From contig NZ_KB899411.1 in assembly GCF_000378205.1 (NCBI RefSeq), positions 164,216-228,215 on the forward strand: a stretch of DNA of 64,000 nt, given 5' to 3'. The notes under the pieces were generated by a model. That model made no database searches, had not been told where the DNA came from, and saw only the letters and a list, made by a program, of their open reading frames with translations. The stretch is from Sediminispirochaeta bajacaliforniensis DSM 16054 (GTDB taxonomy: Bacteria > Spirochaetota > Spirochaetia > DSM-16054 > Sediminispirochaetaceae). The translations under genes and the position numbers were made by a program. Position 1 is the first letter of the stretch. Every line of letters starts with the position of its first letter. Shown in pieces: positions 36,015-45,077 of this stretch.

Positions 36015-38159
36015 GTGAAGGGAATACGGTCGAAGAAAGGCTCCATTGTCCACAAGATAACTCGATTAATTCTCGGAATTATCGTCCTTCAAACCCTGCT
36101 TTTCAGTGGGATACTGATCGTGGGAGGCGTGATCTACCAGGCCGAGAAAAATGCCTATCAGGCCTTTCACGATAAGGTCAACAGCAGAAAGGCCTACCTC
36201 CAAAGTGAGATGAAAAATAGCTGGACCAACTATGATCCCTATATAGGTAATATCCGTAAATTGCTTTCGGCACATGGATCCGACACAAAAAGCTTCTTCA
36301 GGGAAGCTGTCACGCAGATGATTCCAATGCTCAGGGCGACTCAGGCAACCGGGGTATTTATCATCATTAAACCTAATGAGAATGGAAACAAAGGATTTCC
36401 CGCCGTGTATCTCCGAGACTACGACCCCATGATGAACCCCTACAGTAATGATGATATCTATATGGTGTGCGGGTCACCGGAGCTGGCCGAAGTACTTATG
36501 ATCCCCATGGATCAGACATGGCAGTACCGATTTCACCCGACAGAGGGCTCCGACCTTTTTATCAATAAACCCTATGAAGCGGCCACCGTGGCGAGTACTG
36601 CAACACTTCTCGGGTATTGGAGCAAGCCCTTTACCCTGAACGAACACGATATCCCGATCATCACCTACTCTATTCCCTTATTTGATAATTCCGGAAAACT
36701 ACGCGGCGTCGTCGGGACCGAACTTACGTTGAACCATCTGGCAAAATTTTTTCCCGCCCAGGAGCTTCAACCCCGTGACTCATTGGGATATTTCATTGCT
36801 TCAAGCGACGAAAAGAACGAGGAAAAGGTCCCCCTCATCATGGGCGGAGCATTGCAAAGACGATTTATCAGGGAAACAGAACCGCTGAAGCTTTCGATAG
36901 TCGACGAAGAGGAGCATATTTATACGATAGAAAATCATGCAGGTAAAGAAAGCCTGTATGCCGCCGTCGAAGAACTGGGGCTCTACAAATTTAATACCCC
37001 GTTTGAAAACGAACATTGGTATCTGATCGGTATCATGCGCAAAGATTACCTTCTCAGTTATGCCAATCGTATCCGTCAGATCATCTTCATCTCTCTCCTT
37101 TTGTCCATTGTGATTGGTACGGTGGGGGGAGCCCTGATCAGTTTCCAAATGACAAAACCTATTGTTGTACTTGCCAGGCAGGTCAGGGATATCGATCTCC
37201 AGCATGAACTCCAATTTATGCCGACAGGTCTTCAGGAGCTTGATGAACTTTCGCGTTCTGTCGAAATTACCAATCATCGAATGCTGGAATCGGCCTCACG
37301 TCTTACAAAAATCATCGAGATGCTTGGACTTCCCATAGGTGCTTTCGAGATGAATCCGGCTATGGGTAAAGTTTTTGTTACGGAATACTTCTGGGATATC
37401 ATCAGCATCGATAAAAAGGAAGCACCGCTGTATGAAAATCAACAAATGTTCACAGAGCTACTTGATCACCTATTCTCAAAACCCGATAGCACGGAAACCG
37501 ATGTATATGCGATTGGAGAAACCCCCACACGCTGGATCCGTTACAAAGAATCGAGAAATAATGGCATCATCGTCGGGGTTGTCATGGATGTCACAGGTGA
37601 GATACAGGAAAAGAAGCAGATTCAGCGGGAAAGGGATCATGATCCACTCACCTCACTGTTAAACAGAAAAGGCTTTCAATGGGAGTTCGAAAGATGGCGA
37701 GAAACCTCTTCCGGTTCCATAGCGGCGCTTGTCATGTTTGATTTGGACAATCTCAAACAGGTCAACGACAATTTCGGGCACAAATGGGGCGACCAATACA
37801 TAGTCACGGCAGTGGAGCAACTTAAGGGGATCGCCCCGAAAGAAAACCAGATTCTCGGACGACGCTCCGGTGATGAGTTTATCCTTCTGCTTCACGGATT
37901 CGAAAGCGAAGAGAGGATCCGCCGCTGTATGGAATCCTTCTATGAAGGGCTGTCGGCGAGGCTCGTAGCATTCCCCAACGGAAAATCAGCACCTGTTTCG
38001 ATTTCCGCCGGACTGATGTGGGTCAAATCGGAACAGTTCTCCTATGACGAACTGCTTCATTTCGCCGATGAAGCCCTCTACATAGCAAAAGGCACGAAGA
38101 AAGGTACCTATATCGAAAACACAACCTTTCCCGGGAGCGACAGGAATGTCATAGCATAG
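36015..38159 (+). CDS. Membrane diguanylate cyclase with Cache-like sensor (SGDEF site)
   Basis: A 714-aa receptor that should make cyclic di-GMP. A first membrane segment at about residues 17-38, a large outside dCache-like domain (about 40-345), a second membrane segment at about 352-375, a HAMP-like helix, a PAS-like domain (about 425-535) and a C-terminal GGDEF domain follow in order. In the GGDEF domain DPLTSLLNRKGF marks the start and the active loop reads RRSGDEF instead of RGGDEF; the metal-binding Asp in MFDLDNLKQVND is kept. Activity is likely but not certain with the Ser. GTG start, 12 bases after the solute-binding protein gene, suggesting one sensing unit. Confidence 0.85.
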   Translation: MKGIRSKKGSIVHKITRLILGIIVLQTLLFSGILIVGGVIYQAEKNAYQAFHDKVNSRKAYLQSEMKNSWTNYDPYIGNIRKLLSAHGSDTKSFFREAVTQMIPMLRATQATGVFIIIKPNENGNKGFPAVYLRDYDPMMNPYSNDDIYMVCGSPELAEVLMIPMDQTWQYRFHPTEGSDLFINKPYEAATVASTATLLGYWSKPFTLNEHDIPIITYSIPLFDNSGKLRGVVGTELTLNHLAKFFPAQELQPRDSLGYFIASSDEKNEEKVPLIMGGALQRRFIRETEPLKLSIVDEEEHIYTIENHAGKESLYAAVEELGLYKFNTPFENEHWYLIGIMRKDYLLSYANRIRQIIFISLLLSIVIGTVGGALISFQMTKPIVVLARQVRDIDLQHELQFMPTGLQELDELSRSVEITNHRMLESASRLTKIIEMLGLPIGAFEMNPAMGKVFVTEYFWDIISIDKKEAPLYENQQMFTELLDHLFSKPDSTETDVYAIGETPTRWIRYKESRNNGIIVGVVMDVTGEIQEKKQIQRERDHDPLTSLLNRKGFQWEFERWRETSSGSIAALVMFDLDNLKQVNDNFGHKWGDQYIVTAVEQLKGIAPKENQILGRRSGDEFILLLHGFESEERIRRCMESFYEGLSARLVAFPNGKSAPVSISAGLMWVKSEQFSYDELLHFADEALYIAKGTKKGTYIENTTFPGSDRNVIA

Positions 38160-38174
38160 AACGCAAGTAAAAAC

Positions 38175-39350
38175 TTATTCCCTTGCAAGCTCCAGGATGG
38201 CCTTTACATCCGACTCCGTCAACTTGACGAAATTCCCAACGCCGGTACTTCGTTCCTGAAAGGTTTTTGCGGCAAGCTCGCCGAAACGATCGGAGGGTAT
38301 TCCCAACTCCTTGAGGCTAACCGGCAAGCCAATAGATGAAAAGAAGGCTTTTAGTCTCCCAATCCCCTCCAAGGCAGTTCGTTCCGGATCATCGAAGCGC
38401 TCGTCCACATTCCAGACCCGTACGGCAAACTGAACGAATCGCTTGAGGTCATGCTTGTACACGTGCTTCATCCATGCGGGCTGAATAACAGCAAGCCCTG
38501 CGCCATGGGTAACATCGTACATTCCGGAAAGCTCATGCTCGATCTGATGCGATCCCCAATCGCCGACGCGACCGGTGCTCAAAAGATCATTGTGTGCAAT
38601 AGTGGAGGCCCACATGATCTCGGCCCTGGCATCGTAATCTTCGGGATGCTGGATAACAAGCGGGGCATTTTCAATAACGGTTTTGAGGGTCGCCTCACAG
38701 AGCCTGTCGGTAAGATCCACCTTGGTGGTATTGGTAAAATAACGCTCCATGATATGGGACATGATATCGGAGATACCGCTTGCACTTTGATAGGGAGGCA
38801 GGGAAAAGGTAAGTTCGGGATTCATCACGGCAAAGCGGGGGCGGAAGAGATCGTTTCCCAGGCCCCGCTTGTACCATCCATCTTCGTTGGTCAGAACACA
38901 GCTGCGGGATGCCTCGCTTCCGGCGGCAGGGATGGTAAGAACAACGCCTATCGGAAGACAGACCTTTGGAGTCCCCTTGCCGAGAAAGAAGTCCCACACG
39001 TCGTGTTCCGTATCCGGAACCCCTGCGGCAATTCCCTTGGCCGAATCAATAACGCTTCCTCCGCCAATTGCCAGGATAAGATCAACAGAACGCTTCCGAC
39101 AAAGTTCAATTCCTTCGCGCACCAAAGAAAGGCGGGGATTGGGAGCCACCCCGCCGAGCTCAACATATTCAAGACCTTCGGCAGTAAGCGAACTCACCAC
39201 CCTATCAAACAATCCCGACGTTTTTATCCGATCGCTTCCATAATGGATCAACACCCTCTTAGCATATTGAGCTGCAGTTTTTCCTACCGCTCTATCTGTT
39301 CCCCGGCCGAAAATAATCCTGGTAGGGCTTATAAATTCAAAATTTTCCAT
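38175..39350 (-). CDS. Iron-containing alcohol dehydrogenase (butanol dehydrogenase-like)
   Basis: NAD(P)H-dependent alcohol/aldehyde oxidoreductase of the group III family, 391 aa. FEFISPTRIIFGRG begins the protein, the nucleotide loop reads GGGSVIDSAKGIA (about 97-109), and the metal ligands are in the expected order: Asp and His in DIMSHIMERY, His in HQIEHELSGMYDVTHGAGLA (two). Most similar to the YqhD/BdhA type of aldehyde-reducing enzymes, so it could help dispose of aldehydes or ferment sugars. It converges with the diguanylate cyclase gene (15 bases between stops) and follows another cyclase gene on the same strand after 96 bases. Confidence 0.92.
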   Translation of the reverse strand: MENFEFISPTRIIFGRGTDRAVGKTAAQYAKRVLIHYGSDRIKTSGLFDRVVSSLTAEGLEYVELGGVAPNPRLSLVREGIELCRKRSVDLILAIGGGSVIDSAKGIAAGVPDTEHDVWDFFLGKGTPKVCLPIGVVLTIPAAGSEASRSCVLTNEDGWYKRGLGNDLFRPRFAVMNPELTFSLPPYQSASGISDIMSHIMERYFTNTTKVDLTDRLCEATLKTVIENAPLVIQHPEDYDARAEIMWASTIAHNDLLSTGRVGDWGSHQIEHELSGMYDVTHGAGLAVIQPAWMKHVYKHDLKRFVQFAVRVWNVDERFDDPERTALEGIGRLKAFFSSIGLPVSLKELGIPSDRFGELAAKTFQERSTGVGNFVKLTESDVKAILELARE

Positions 39351-39446
39351 AGCGTAAACACCTCTTTTGTTTTACTTGATCCTCAGTATAGCGTTTTTTC
39401 GATCTTCTTGTCACAAGGGCAGAGTCGTCCAATGCGTTCCTCATTG

Positions 39447-41036
39447 TCACTGTGAGCTGCAAACACAATTCCGTCCCTCTTTTTTTGCCCAATAAAGCCT
39501 ATTGTCGGCCTTTCGGAAAAAAGATTTAGGGTCAGTATTGGGCTGTTCGGCCTCTGCCAGCCCAATACTGATGGTAACGGTGATCTCCGCTGATTCCCAG
39601 AGGAAAGGGGTATCGGCGACAACGGCTCGCAAACGCTCTGCAGCGATTTCCCCCTGCTCAAGGGTGATTCCGGGCATGACAACAGCAAACTCTTCGCCTC
39701 CGGTGCGGAAAAAGATATCTATGTCCCGAATCTGCCCGGCAATTCTGGAACTAAGCTCCCGGAGTACAAAATCACCAGCAGGATGCCCCCAGGTATCATT
39801 GATTACTTTAAAGAGATCGATATCGAAAAGCAGCAAGCTAATCGGCGTACCGTAACGCTGATAATGCTGCAACTCCTGAGAGAGTACACTGACAAAATGT
39901 CTCCGGTTATATATGCCGGTCAGCTCGTCTTTCAACGATAATTCAAAAAGCCGGGATTCCGTTTTTTTTCTAAGGGTAATATCGGTAAAGGAAAGAAGCA
40001 GGGAATCGGAGATAGTGTTCAACGAAACCTGAACGTAGATAATGGTTCCGTTGTCAGTGGTACAGGTAAGGTCACGATCTTCCGGCAGATGTGATGCCAA
40101 AAAAAACGTAAACTGGGCCTCCATTGCCGGATCAGGACATAATGTCGCGGTAAAGGAAGAGGGAGAAGAAAAACGATCCAGAGAATACCCAAAAAGTGTC
40201 GTAAATGCAGCATTGACATACGAGACGGAGAGGTGCGGTGTCAGAACAGCGAGAGCTGCAGGTGTCAGTTCCAAAAGTTTTCGATATTTAATTTCGCTTG
40301 CTTTCAAAGCGGCGGTACGTTCATGGATCAACGCTTCCAGATTCTGCTGATGTTCTCTGAGCGCCGCTTCCGCCTTGTCACGTTCCCGAAAGGTCTTTTC
40401 CAGCTCCGAACGGATAAGGGTTATTGAGTCGAAGACCGGCAGAAGTGGATGCCGATAATGAAGGGCCACTTCTCCAGTCTGTTTTCCACTCTTCCAGTCG
40501 ATACTTTCGAGATAGCCGAGAAGTTCCTTATTATAGCGAGCCGTTTTAGTATGCAGAAAAGCGAAGGGATCAAGCTTGTCAGGAGGCAGGGAACCCGTCT
40601 CCACATAAAACGACGCCACTTTTACAGCCTCGTGATAGGTTCTGCAAATACGTATCCCGGTTTTAAGAAATCCCAAGGCCCTGCCAAGCCGTATGCTAAG
40701 TTCCTGACTCCAACTGCAATTACAGAAAACAACGAGTTTAAGTTGCTTGTTATTAACAATAAAATCCATGAAAAGCTTGCGTGCCTGGAGGGTTCCGTCC
40801 CGATAGCGGCGCCAATCATGAATGAGGATAAAGGGCCCGTCCGAGGGAATATACTTATCGGCGATTCTTTTACCAAATGCAAGAGAGGCACGCTCGGTCT
40901 CTTCAGTTGTGAAGCCGTTGCCACGGACGAGTAAGGTATATGTTCCAAGAATAGCATAGGAACAGGAAAAATCAGAAGAAAACGTGACATGTTCCCATTC
41001 ACTTTTTTGAAAAAAAACAAGATCGGCAGATATCAC
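39447..41036 (-). CDS. Cytoplasmic PAS-GGDEF diguanylate cyclase with STAS-like N-terminus
   Basis: A 529-aa c-di-GMP synthase. Residues about 40-150 look like a STAS-like fold (ILIHDWRRYRDGTLQARKLF), then a coiled coil near 215-245, a PAS domain at about 250-350 (LLELTPAALAVLTPHLSVSYVNAAF, LLSFTDITLRKK) and a complete GGDEF domain. The active loop is RTGGEEFAVVMPG and DELTGIYNRRHF begins the domain. No membrane segment is present, so it senses an internal signal. The start is GTG at 41036, preceded by ATAAGGTGAT; no ATG near by fits. No other gene shares a transcript with certainty. Confidence 0.88.
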   Translation of the reverse strand: MISADLVFFQKSEWEHVTFSSDFSCSYAILGTYTLLVRGNGFTTEETERASLAFGKRIADKYIPSDGPFILIHDWRRYRDGTLQARKLFMDFIVNNKQLKLVVFCNCSWSQELSIRLGRALGFLKTGIRICRTYHEAVKVASFYVETGSLPPDKLDPFAFLHTKTARYNKELLGYLESIDWKSGKQTGEVALHYRHPLLPVFDSITLIRSELEKTFRERDKAEAALREHQQNLEALIHERTAALKASEIKYRKLLELTPAALAVLTPHLSVSYVNAAFTTLFGYSLDRFSSPSSFTATLCPDPAMEAQFTFFLASHLPEDRDLTCTTDNGTIIYVQVSLNTISDSLLLSFTDITLRKKTESRLFELSLKDELTGIYNRRHFVSVLSQELQHYQRYGTPISLLLFDIDLFKVINDTWGHPAGDFVLRELSSRIAGQIRDIDIFFRTGGEEFAVVMPGITLEQGEIAAERLRAVVADTPFLWESAEITVTISIGLAEAEQPNTDPKSFFRKADNRLYWAKKEGRNCVCSSQ

Positions 41037-41133
41037 CTTATGTCATCCTGCATGCATCAAGCATACTAAAAAGATACTACAGCGACAATAAGATAGCCTA
41101 CTCTGGAAAAGAAGGAAACGTCACTTATCTTTT

Positions 41134-41166
41134 AGAAGCCACCTCTTCATAGACGGGGTGGCTTCT
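41134..41166. terminator. Inverted repeat, possible terminator of the flavoprotein pair
   Basis: A perfect 10-bp stem AGAAGCCACC / GGTGGCTTCT with a 13-base loop lies 31 bases after the stop of the gene at 41197-43095. The T-run expected after it on the minus strand is absent, so it would be an atypical terminator. Confidence 0.45.
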
Positions 41167-41196
41167 ATATTTCTATATTTCGATGATATACATGAC

Positions 41197-43095
41197 CTAA
41201 AGCTTCTGCAGATACGAAGCCGCACTTTCGGCAGCACTCTTTCCGGAAAAGAATGAAAAAGTACTGGCACAACCGGTATCCTTGAAATTGTAGTCATCGC
41301 CGTAGAACCCTCCGGCATCCGCACCGATGCAATAGAGGCCGGGAATGACTGCATGTTTTGTGCTGACTACTTCCATCTTTTCATTCACCTCTACCCCGCC
41401 GATGGTGGTAAGCATGCCGCCGACTGTTTTGCAGGCATAGTAGGGGCCATCTCCAAACGCGATCAAGCGACTTGGGTCCTTTGAAAACATGGTGTCGACG
41501 CCTGCCGCACAGTAGCCGTTGTACTCCTTGATTGTCGCCAACAGGGCATCCGTGGGAACAGCCATCTGCTGTGCCAATGCTTCCCAGCTATCGGCTTTAC
41601 AGATCAGGCCCTTGCTTGCGGCAAGGGCCAAAGCATCCTGCAAACCGACAGCAGGTTTATTGGTGGAAGGGGTAAAACAGGTACCATTTATGGTATTGTG
41701 GTGTTCCATAAAGCTTACCATGGACTGGTCCAAAAGACTCCAGTAATAGCCGTCGGGTTGGCTGCATACCTTGGTAAATCCGCCGGTCTCATCGGAAAAA
41801 CGAACTCCGGTTGCGTTTACCCAAAGATAGGGCTGGTAAGCCGCACGATGGACCAGGGAATCGATGGCACAGCCCGGTACGGTATTGAGGCTATGAGCTA
41901 TATAACCTGTTCCCTGTTTCGCCGCGCCGACGGCCCAGCACATCCGGATGCCTTCTCCCATGCGTCCGCCGGTACCGCCTGCCGCCCGATTGCCTCCAGA
42001 AGTAGAGGCTTCGGCCATGGCGTGGCTGACGTAGCGTTCCAACATTTCCTTATTGTCACAATAACCGCCGGTTGCGATGATCACACTTCCGGCATGTACC
42101 GTAATGGTATCTCCAGCAAGATTTTCGGCGACAATACCGACTGCCTTGCCGTCTTTCATGGTGATGCTTTTTCCCGTCGTATTCAGCAGCGTGGTAACAC
42201 CAAGTTCATTACACCGTCGCTGCATGGTCAGAGCAACCCCGGGGCCCTCACCTTCGAACATCAGCCATGTGGAGCTCCCCGGACCACGAAAAGAGTCCAA
42301 GGCCATGATCGGTTTATTCCCCTGTTTTATCATCCAATTGATGGTCTTGCCCACATTGTTCATGAAGGCCCGTACGATACGCCCGTTGCAACGATTACGA
42401 TTATAGCTCATGTGATAGACATACCCTTCCTCCGCGCTCTGGTTGTCTGTGCGGTTGAATGTCTCTTCCACAACGGAATCGTTGGAGTAGTGGGCCTCTG
42501 TCCCGAAAAGGCCTCCGCCTACGGCACTCTTTTTCTCTATCAGCACCACCTTCAAACCAAGCTCTGCCGCACGAACGGCGGCGGTAAGGCCGGAACCTCC
42601 TGCACCAACAACGACAAGATCAGCATCATAGCTCGCCTCTCCCGTGGATACGGCAGTGCCTGCTTTGGTGCAATCCCTTGTAAAACTGTTTTTGTCTCCA
42701 CCAGCCTGGAGGATACAATCCTTCACCCCATTGATGATGCCCTTACAGGCAAGGGTACATCCGGTAATGGTATCCACATGTACGCTGTTGTTCTCCACAA
42801 TCGTGGCGGGCATAAAATTAATAGCAGGAGCCGCAATCCATGAGGTCTCTTTGTTCTCGAGGACCTCGCAGCCGGTGATGACACCATTCTCAAAGGTGGT
42901 ACTTACCTTGATAAAATCATTTCGCCCTGAACCGATGCCTTCGTAGGTTCCATCCTTTACCTGTGCAGCGGAGGAAACCGCCGTCGTACCCGATTGTTTT
43001 ACTCCGCTCTCTGTGCTCTTATTGCCGCATGCCGCAAAGGTCAGCAATAGGGACATCAGAAAGGCTGAGCCAACTATGTGCATTATCGTTTTCAT
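41197..43095 (-). CDS. Secreted FMN_bind/FAD reductase-like lipoprotein, non-fumarate type
   Basis: A 632-aa envelope lipoprotein (Cys23 in TFAAC). One FMN_bind domain has flavinylation motif DTITGCT (Thr114). An FAD domain starts near 157 with ADLVVVGAGGSGLTAA, followed by a nicotinamide-free flavoprotein fold. After GVRFSDE the fumarate-reductase Arg is missing (GGFTK), and the HHTMGG site reads LTTIGG, so its substrate differs from fumarate. Its ribosome-binding site is weaker than its neighbours'. It starts 29 bases after the gene at 43125-44990, and so is the second gene of an operon driven by the MerR-type promoter at 45039. Confidence 0.82.
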   Translation of the reverse strand: MKTIMHIVGSAFLMSLLLTFAACGNKSTESGVKQSGTTAVSSAAQVKDGTYEGIGSGRNDFIKVSTTFENGVITGCEVLENKETSWIAAPAINFMPATIVENNSVHVDTITGCTLACKGIINGVKDCILQAGGDKNSFTRDCTKAGTAVSTGEASYDADLVVVGAGGSGLTAAVRAAELGLKVVLIEKKSAVGGGLFGTEAHYSNDSVVEETFNRTDNQSAEEGYVYHMSYNRNRCNGRIVRAFMNNVGKTINWMIKQGNKPIMALDSFRGPGSSTWLMFEGEGPGVALTMQRRCNELGVTTLLNTTGKSITMKDGKAVGIVAENLAGDTITVHAGSVIIATGGYCDNKEMLERYVSHAMAEASTSGGNRAAGGTGGRMGEGIRMCWAVGAAKQGTGYIAHSLNTVPGCAIDSLVHRAAYQPYLWVNATGVRFSDETGGFTKVCSQPDGYYWSLLDQSMVSFMEHHNTINGTCFTPSTNKPAVGLQDALALAASKGLICKADSWEALAQQMAVPTDALLATIKEYNGYCAAGVDTMFSKDPSRLIAFGDGPYYACKTVGGMLTTIGGVEVNEKMEVVSTKHAVIPGLYCIGADAGGFYGDDYNFKDTGCASTFSFFSGKSAAESAASYLQKL

Positions 43096-43124
43096 AACGT
43101 TGGTACTTCCCTTACGTAAAAATC

Positions 43125-44990
43125 TTATTTCTTCAACCAGCGCTGGATATCCCGAACCGCAAGGCGAGCACTGGTAACGGAAAAACCGCTTGCGGCCCCA
43201 TTTGCTATACGCATATCGTAGGTATCACCATACAATCCGCCCGCATCAAGTCCTATCGCATAAAGACCAGGAACGACGTTTCCATCGCTATTTATCACCT
43301 GCAGCCCTTCCGTGACTTTCGAACCGCCGACGGTTGCGTACATTCCAAGAACAACCCTGACCGCATAGAAGGGAGCCTCTTTGATAGAAAAAAGAGCCTT
43401 TTTCTCCATGTAAAACTCTGGGTCCTGCCCCTGGGCCGCATAGCCATTCATGTCGACCACACTCTTTTTCAGGTTCTCAAGAGGCATACCGGTCTGTTTG
43501 GAAAGTCCTTCAAGGCTGTCGGCAGAAAACATCCAGTCATTTTTCTCGGCAAGAGCCTTATCGAGCCCCTCCTGCAACTTAGGGAGTTTTCTTGGTATGC
43601 CGAAGCCGAAACGCTGCCCCTTTTCGATGAACTCGTCTACGGTTTTCTGATCAAACACGACAAAGGCAGTTCCCCCGACCTGCTCCGTTGCATTGGATCG
43701 GTATTCGATGGGAAGCCTCTCGTTCATAAAGCGCCTCCCCTGGCGGGAGAGCGTCAATAGCCCCTCGTTGTAGACTGCCCCTAAGATATCAGGGTACTTG
43801 GTATCCGGGCCCATTTGCTGGCTTATCGGAATCGGCATAACAAGGCCGGCCCCAAGTACCGCACTCATGTTGATAAGATCGGCATGAACCTGGGAAAGCA
43901 TCTTGAGTCCATCGCCTTCCCGTCCTCCGGCACCTACATTCAGATAACCGGGATACCGCAGGTACTTCTCCTTGAGGGCCTGATTGCTCGAAAAGCCGCC
44001 GGTCGCCAAAATGACCGCCCGGGCCTCGACAGATAGCCTTCCTCCATCCTTTTTCACCGCAGATACACCGCAAACCTTACCATCCCTGATGATGAGGGCC
44101 TTTCCGGGGGTCTCATAGAGGATTGTACCGTTGGGACTTTCTTCGATTCGCTCAGTAAGGTTTTTCACCGCCAGGCGGCCTGCCTTTCCTCCATCGAAAA
44201 GGTGCCATGCGACATTGCCGTCCGGCGGGTTCGCCGTAATGACACCCCGGAATTTCACTCCTCTGTCCATCAGCCATGTGATCGAATCACCGGCATTATT
44301 GTAAAAAGCCTTCAAAAGGGAGGCATTGGGCAGCCAGTGGTGAAAATCCATCGACTCCTTGAACAGGGTTTCCACCGAAAGATCCACACCGGCCTCTTTC
44401 TGAATCGGACTGTTCACACCGAATACACCTTCCACATAGGTGAATCCGCCACCGGTGTATGACAATTTCTCAAGAAGGACAACATCATACCCGGCCTCTA
44501 TCGCCGCATTGGCAGCAACCAACCCGGCTCCCCCTGCCCCCACGACAACAACATCGCAGCTCACTTTTTCTTCGGGGAGTGTACCATTGCCGGTGGCCTC
44601 GTGACCCTTTCCTTGCAGCTTTTCAGGATCGCCTCCGGCCTGGCGCACGGCATCTGCAACTGCCGCAATGACGGCATTGCCGGCCACCGTTGCACCGGAA
44701 ACCCCGTCCACATCAAGGCTTTGAGTCTTGACGATCTCTTCAGGGATCGTCGAAAACACCTTATCGGCGATCCCTTCCGTTTCACTATGGCTGACAACCT
44801 TTATAGCATCTATCTTTGATTCACTACATGTCACCTCTACCCGAACAGGGCCGTTGTGTCCTTGAGCCTCGGCAGTATAGGTTCCGGGCTTATAGTTTAG
44901 GGCTTCAAGTTCCTTTGTGCATGATTGCAGCATCAACAGGCTGATGATTGTTACAACCACGAAAAAAACACTTCTCACGCTTCTTTTCAT
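43125..44990 (-). CDS. Secreted FMN_bind/FAD reductase-like lipoprotein, non-fumarate type
   Basis: A 621-aa envelope lipoprotein (lipobox LLMLQSC, Cys24) with one FMN_bind domain, flavinylation motif DGVSGAT (Thr101), and an FAD domain from about 140 (SCDVVVVGAGGAGLVAA). The segment after GRRFMNE has Arg (LPIEYRSNA) but shifted from the canonical position, and the His-His motif reads YATVGG; the acceptor is therefore probably not fumarate. It has a strong CGGAGGAG ribosome-binding site and is first gene of an operon with the paralogue at 41197. A promoter with the MerR 19-bp spacer and dyad lies 49 bases ahead, directly after a MerR gene. Confidence 0.84.
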   Translation of the reverse strand: MKRSVRSVFFVVVTIISLLMLQSCTKELEALNYKPGTYTAEAQGHNGPVRVEVTCSESKIDAIKVVSHSETEGIADKVFSTIPEEIVKTQSLDVDGVSGATVAGNAVIAAVADAVRQAGGDPEKLQGKGHEATGNGTLPEEKVSCDVVVVGAGGAGLVAANAAIEAGYDVVLLEKLSYTGGGFTYVEGVFGVNSPIQKEAGVDLSVETLFKESMDFHHWLPNASLLKAFYNNAGDSITWLMDRGVKFRGVITANPPDGNVAWHLFDGGKAGRLAVKNLTERIEESPNGTILYETPGKALIIRDGKVCGVSAVKKDGGRLSVEARAVILATGGFSSNQALKEKYLRYPGYLNVGAGGREGDGLKMLSQVHADLINMSAVLGAGLVMPIPISQQMGPDTKYPDILGAVYNEGLLTLSRQGRRFMNERLPIEYRSNATEQVGGTAFVVFDQKTVDEFIEKGQRFGFGIPRKLPKLQEGLDKALAEKNDWMFSADSLEGLSKQTGMPLENLKKSVVDMNGYAAQGQDPEFYMEKKALFSIKEAPFYAVRVVLGMYATVGGSKVTEGLQVINSDGNVVPGLYAIGLDAGGLYGDTYDMRIANGAASGFSVTSARLAVRDIQRWLKK

Positions 44991-45010
44991 GACTCCTCCG
45001 ATATAGCACT

Positions 45011-45029
45011 ACCTGCCGGTACGGCAGGT
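45011..45029. promoter_or_regulatory. 19-bp palindrome between the MerR-type promoter and the flavoprotein gene
   Basis: ACCTGCCGGTACGGCAGGT is an 8-bp perfect inverted repeat around a 3-base centre, in the leader between the -10 box and the start codon at 44990. It could be an additional regulatory site or an mRNA hairpin. It has no T-run and does not look like a terminator. Confidence 0.45.
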
Positions 45030-45038
45030 TTGAGAGAT

Positions 45039-45069
45039 AGCATAGAGTTTCAAGCCGCTTGAAGGTCAA
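45039..45069 (-). promoter_or_regulatory. MerR-type promoter with 19-bp spacer and 15-bp dyad
   Basis: Read on the minus strand, TTGACC (45069-45064) and TATGCT (45044-45039) are 19 bases apart. The spacer contains the perfect dyad TTCAAGCGGCTTGAA (45063-45049). This is the architecture activated by MerR regulators and sits 9 bases beyond the stop of a MerR gene and ahead of the flavoprotein operon. Confidence 0.76.
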
Positions 45070-45077
45070 GGAGATAC

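Noticed and set aside
38451..39455. Plus-strand ORF of 334 codons opposite the alcohol dehydrogenase
   Set aside because: The antisense translation has no known motif, while the minus strand encodes a complete iron-type alcohol dehydrogenase.
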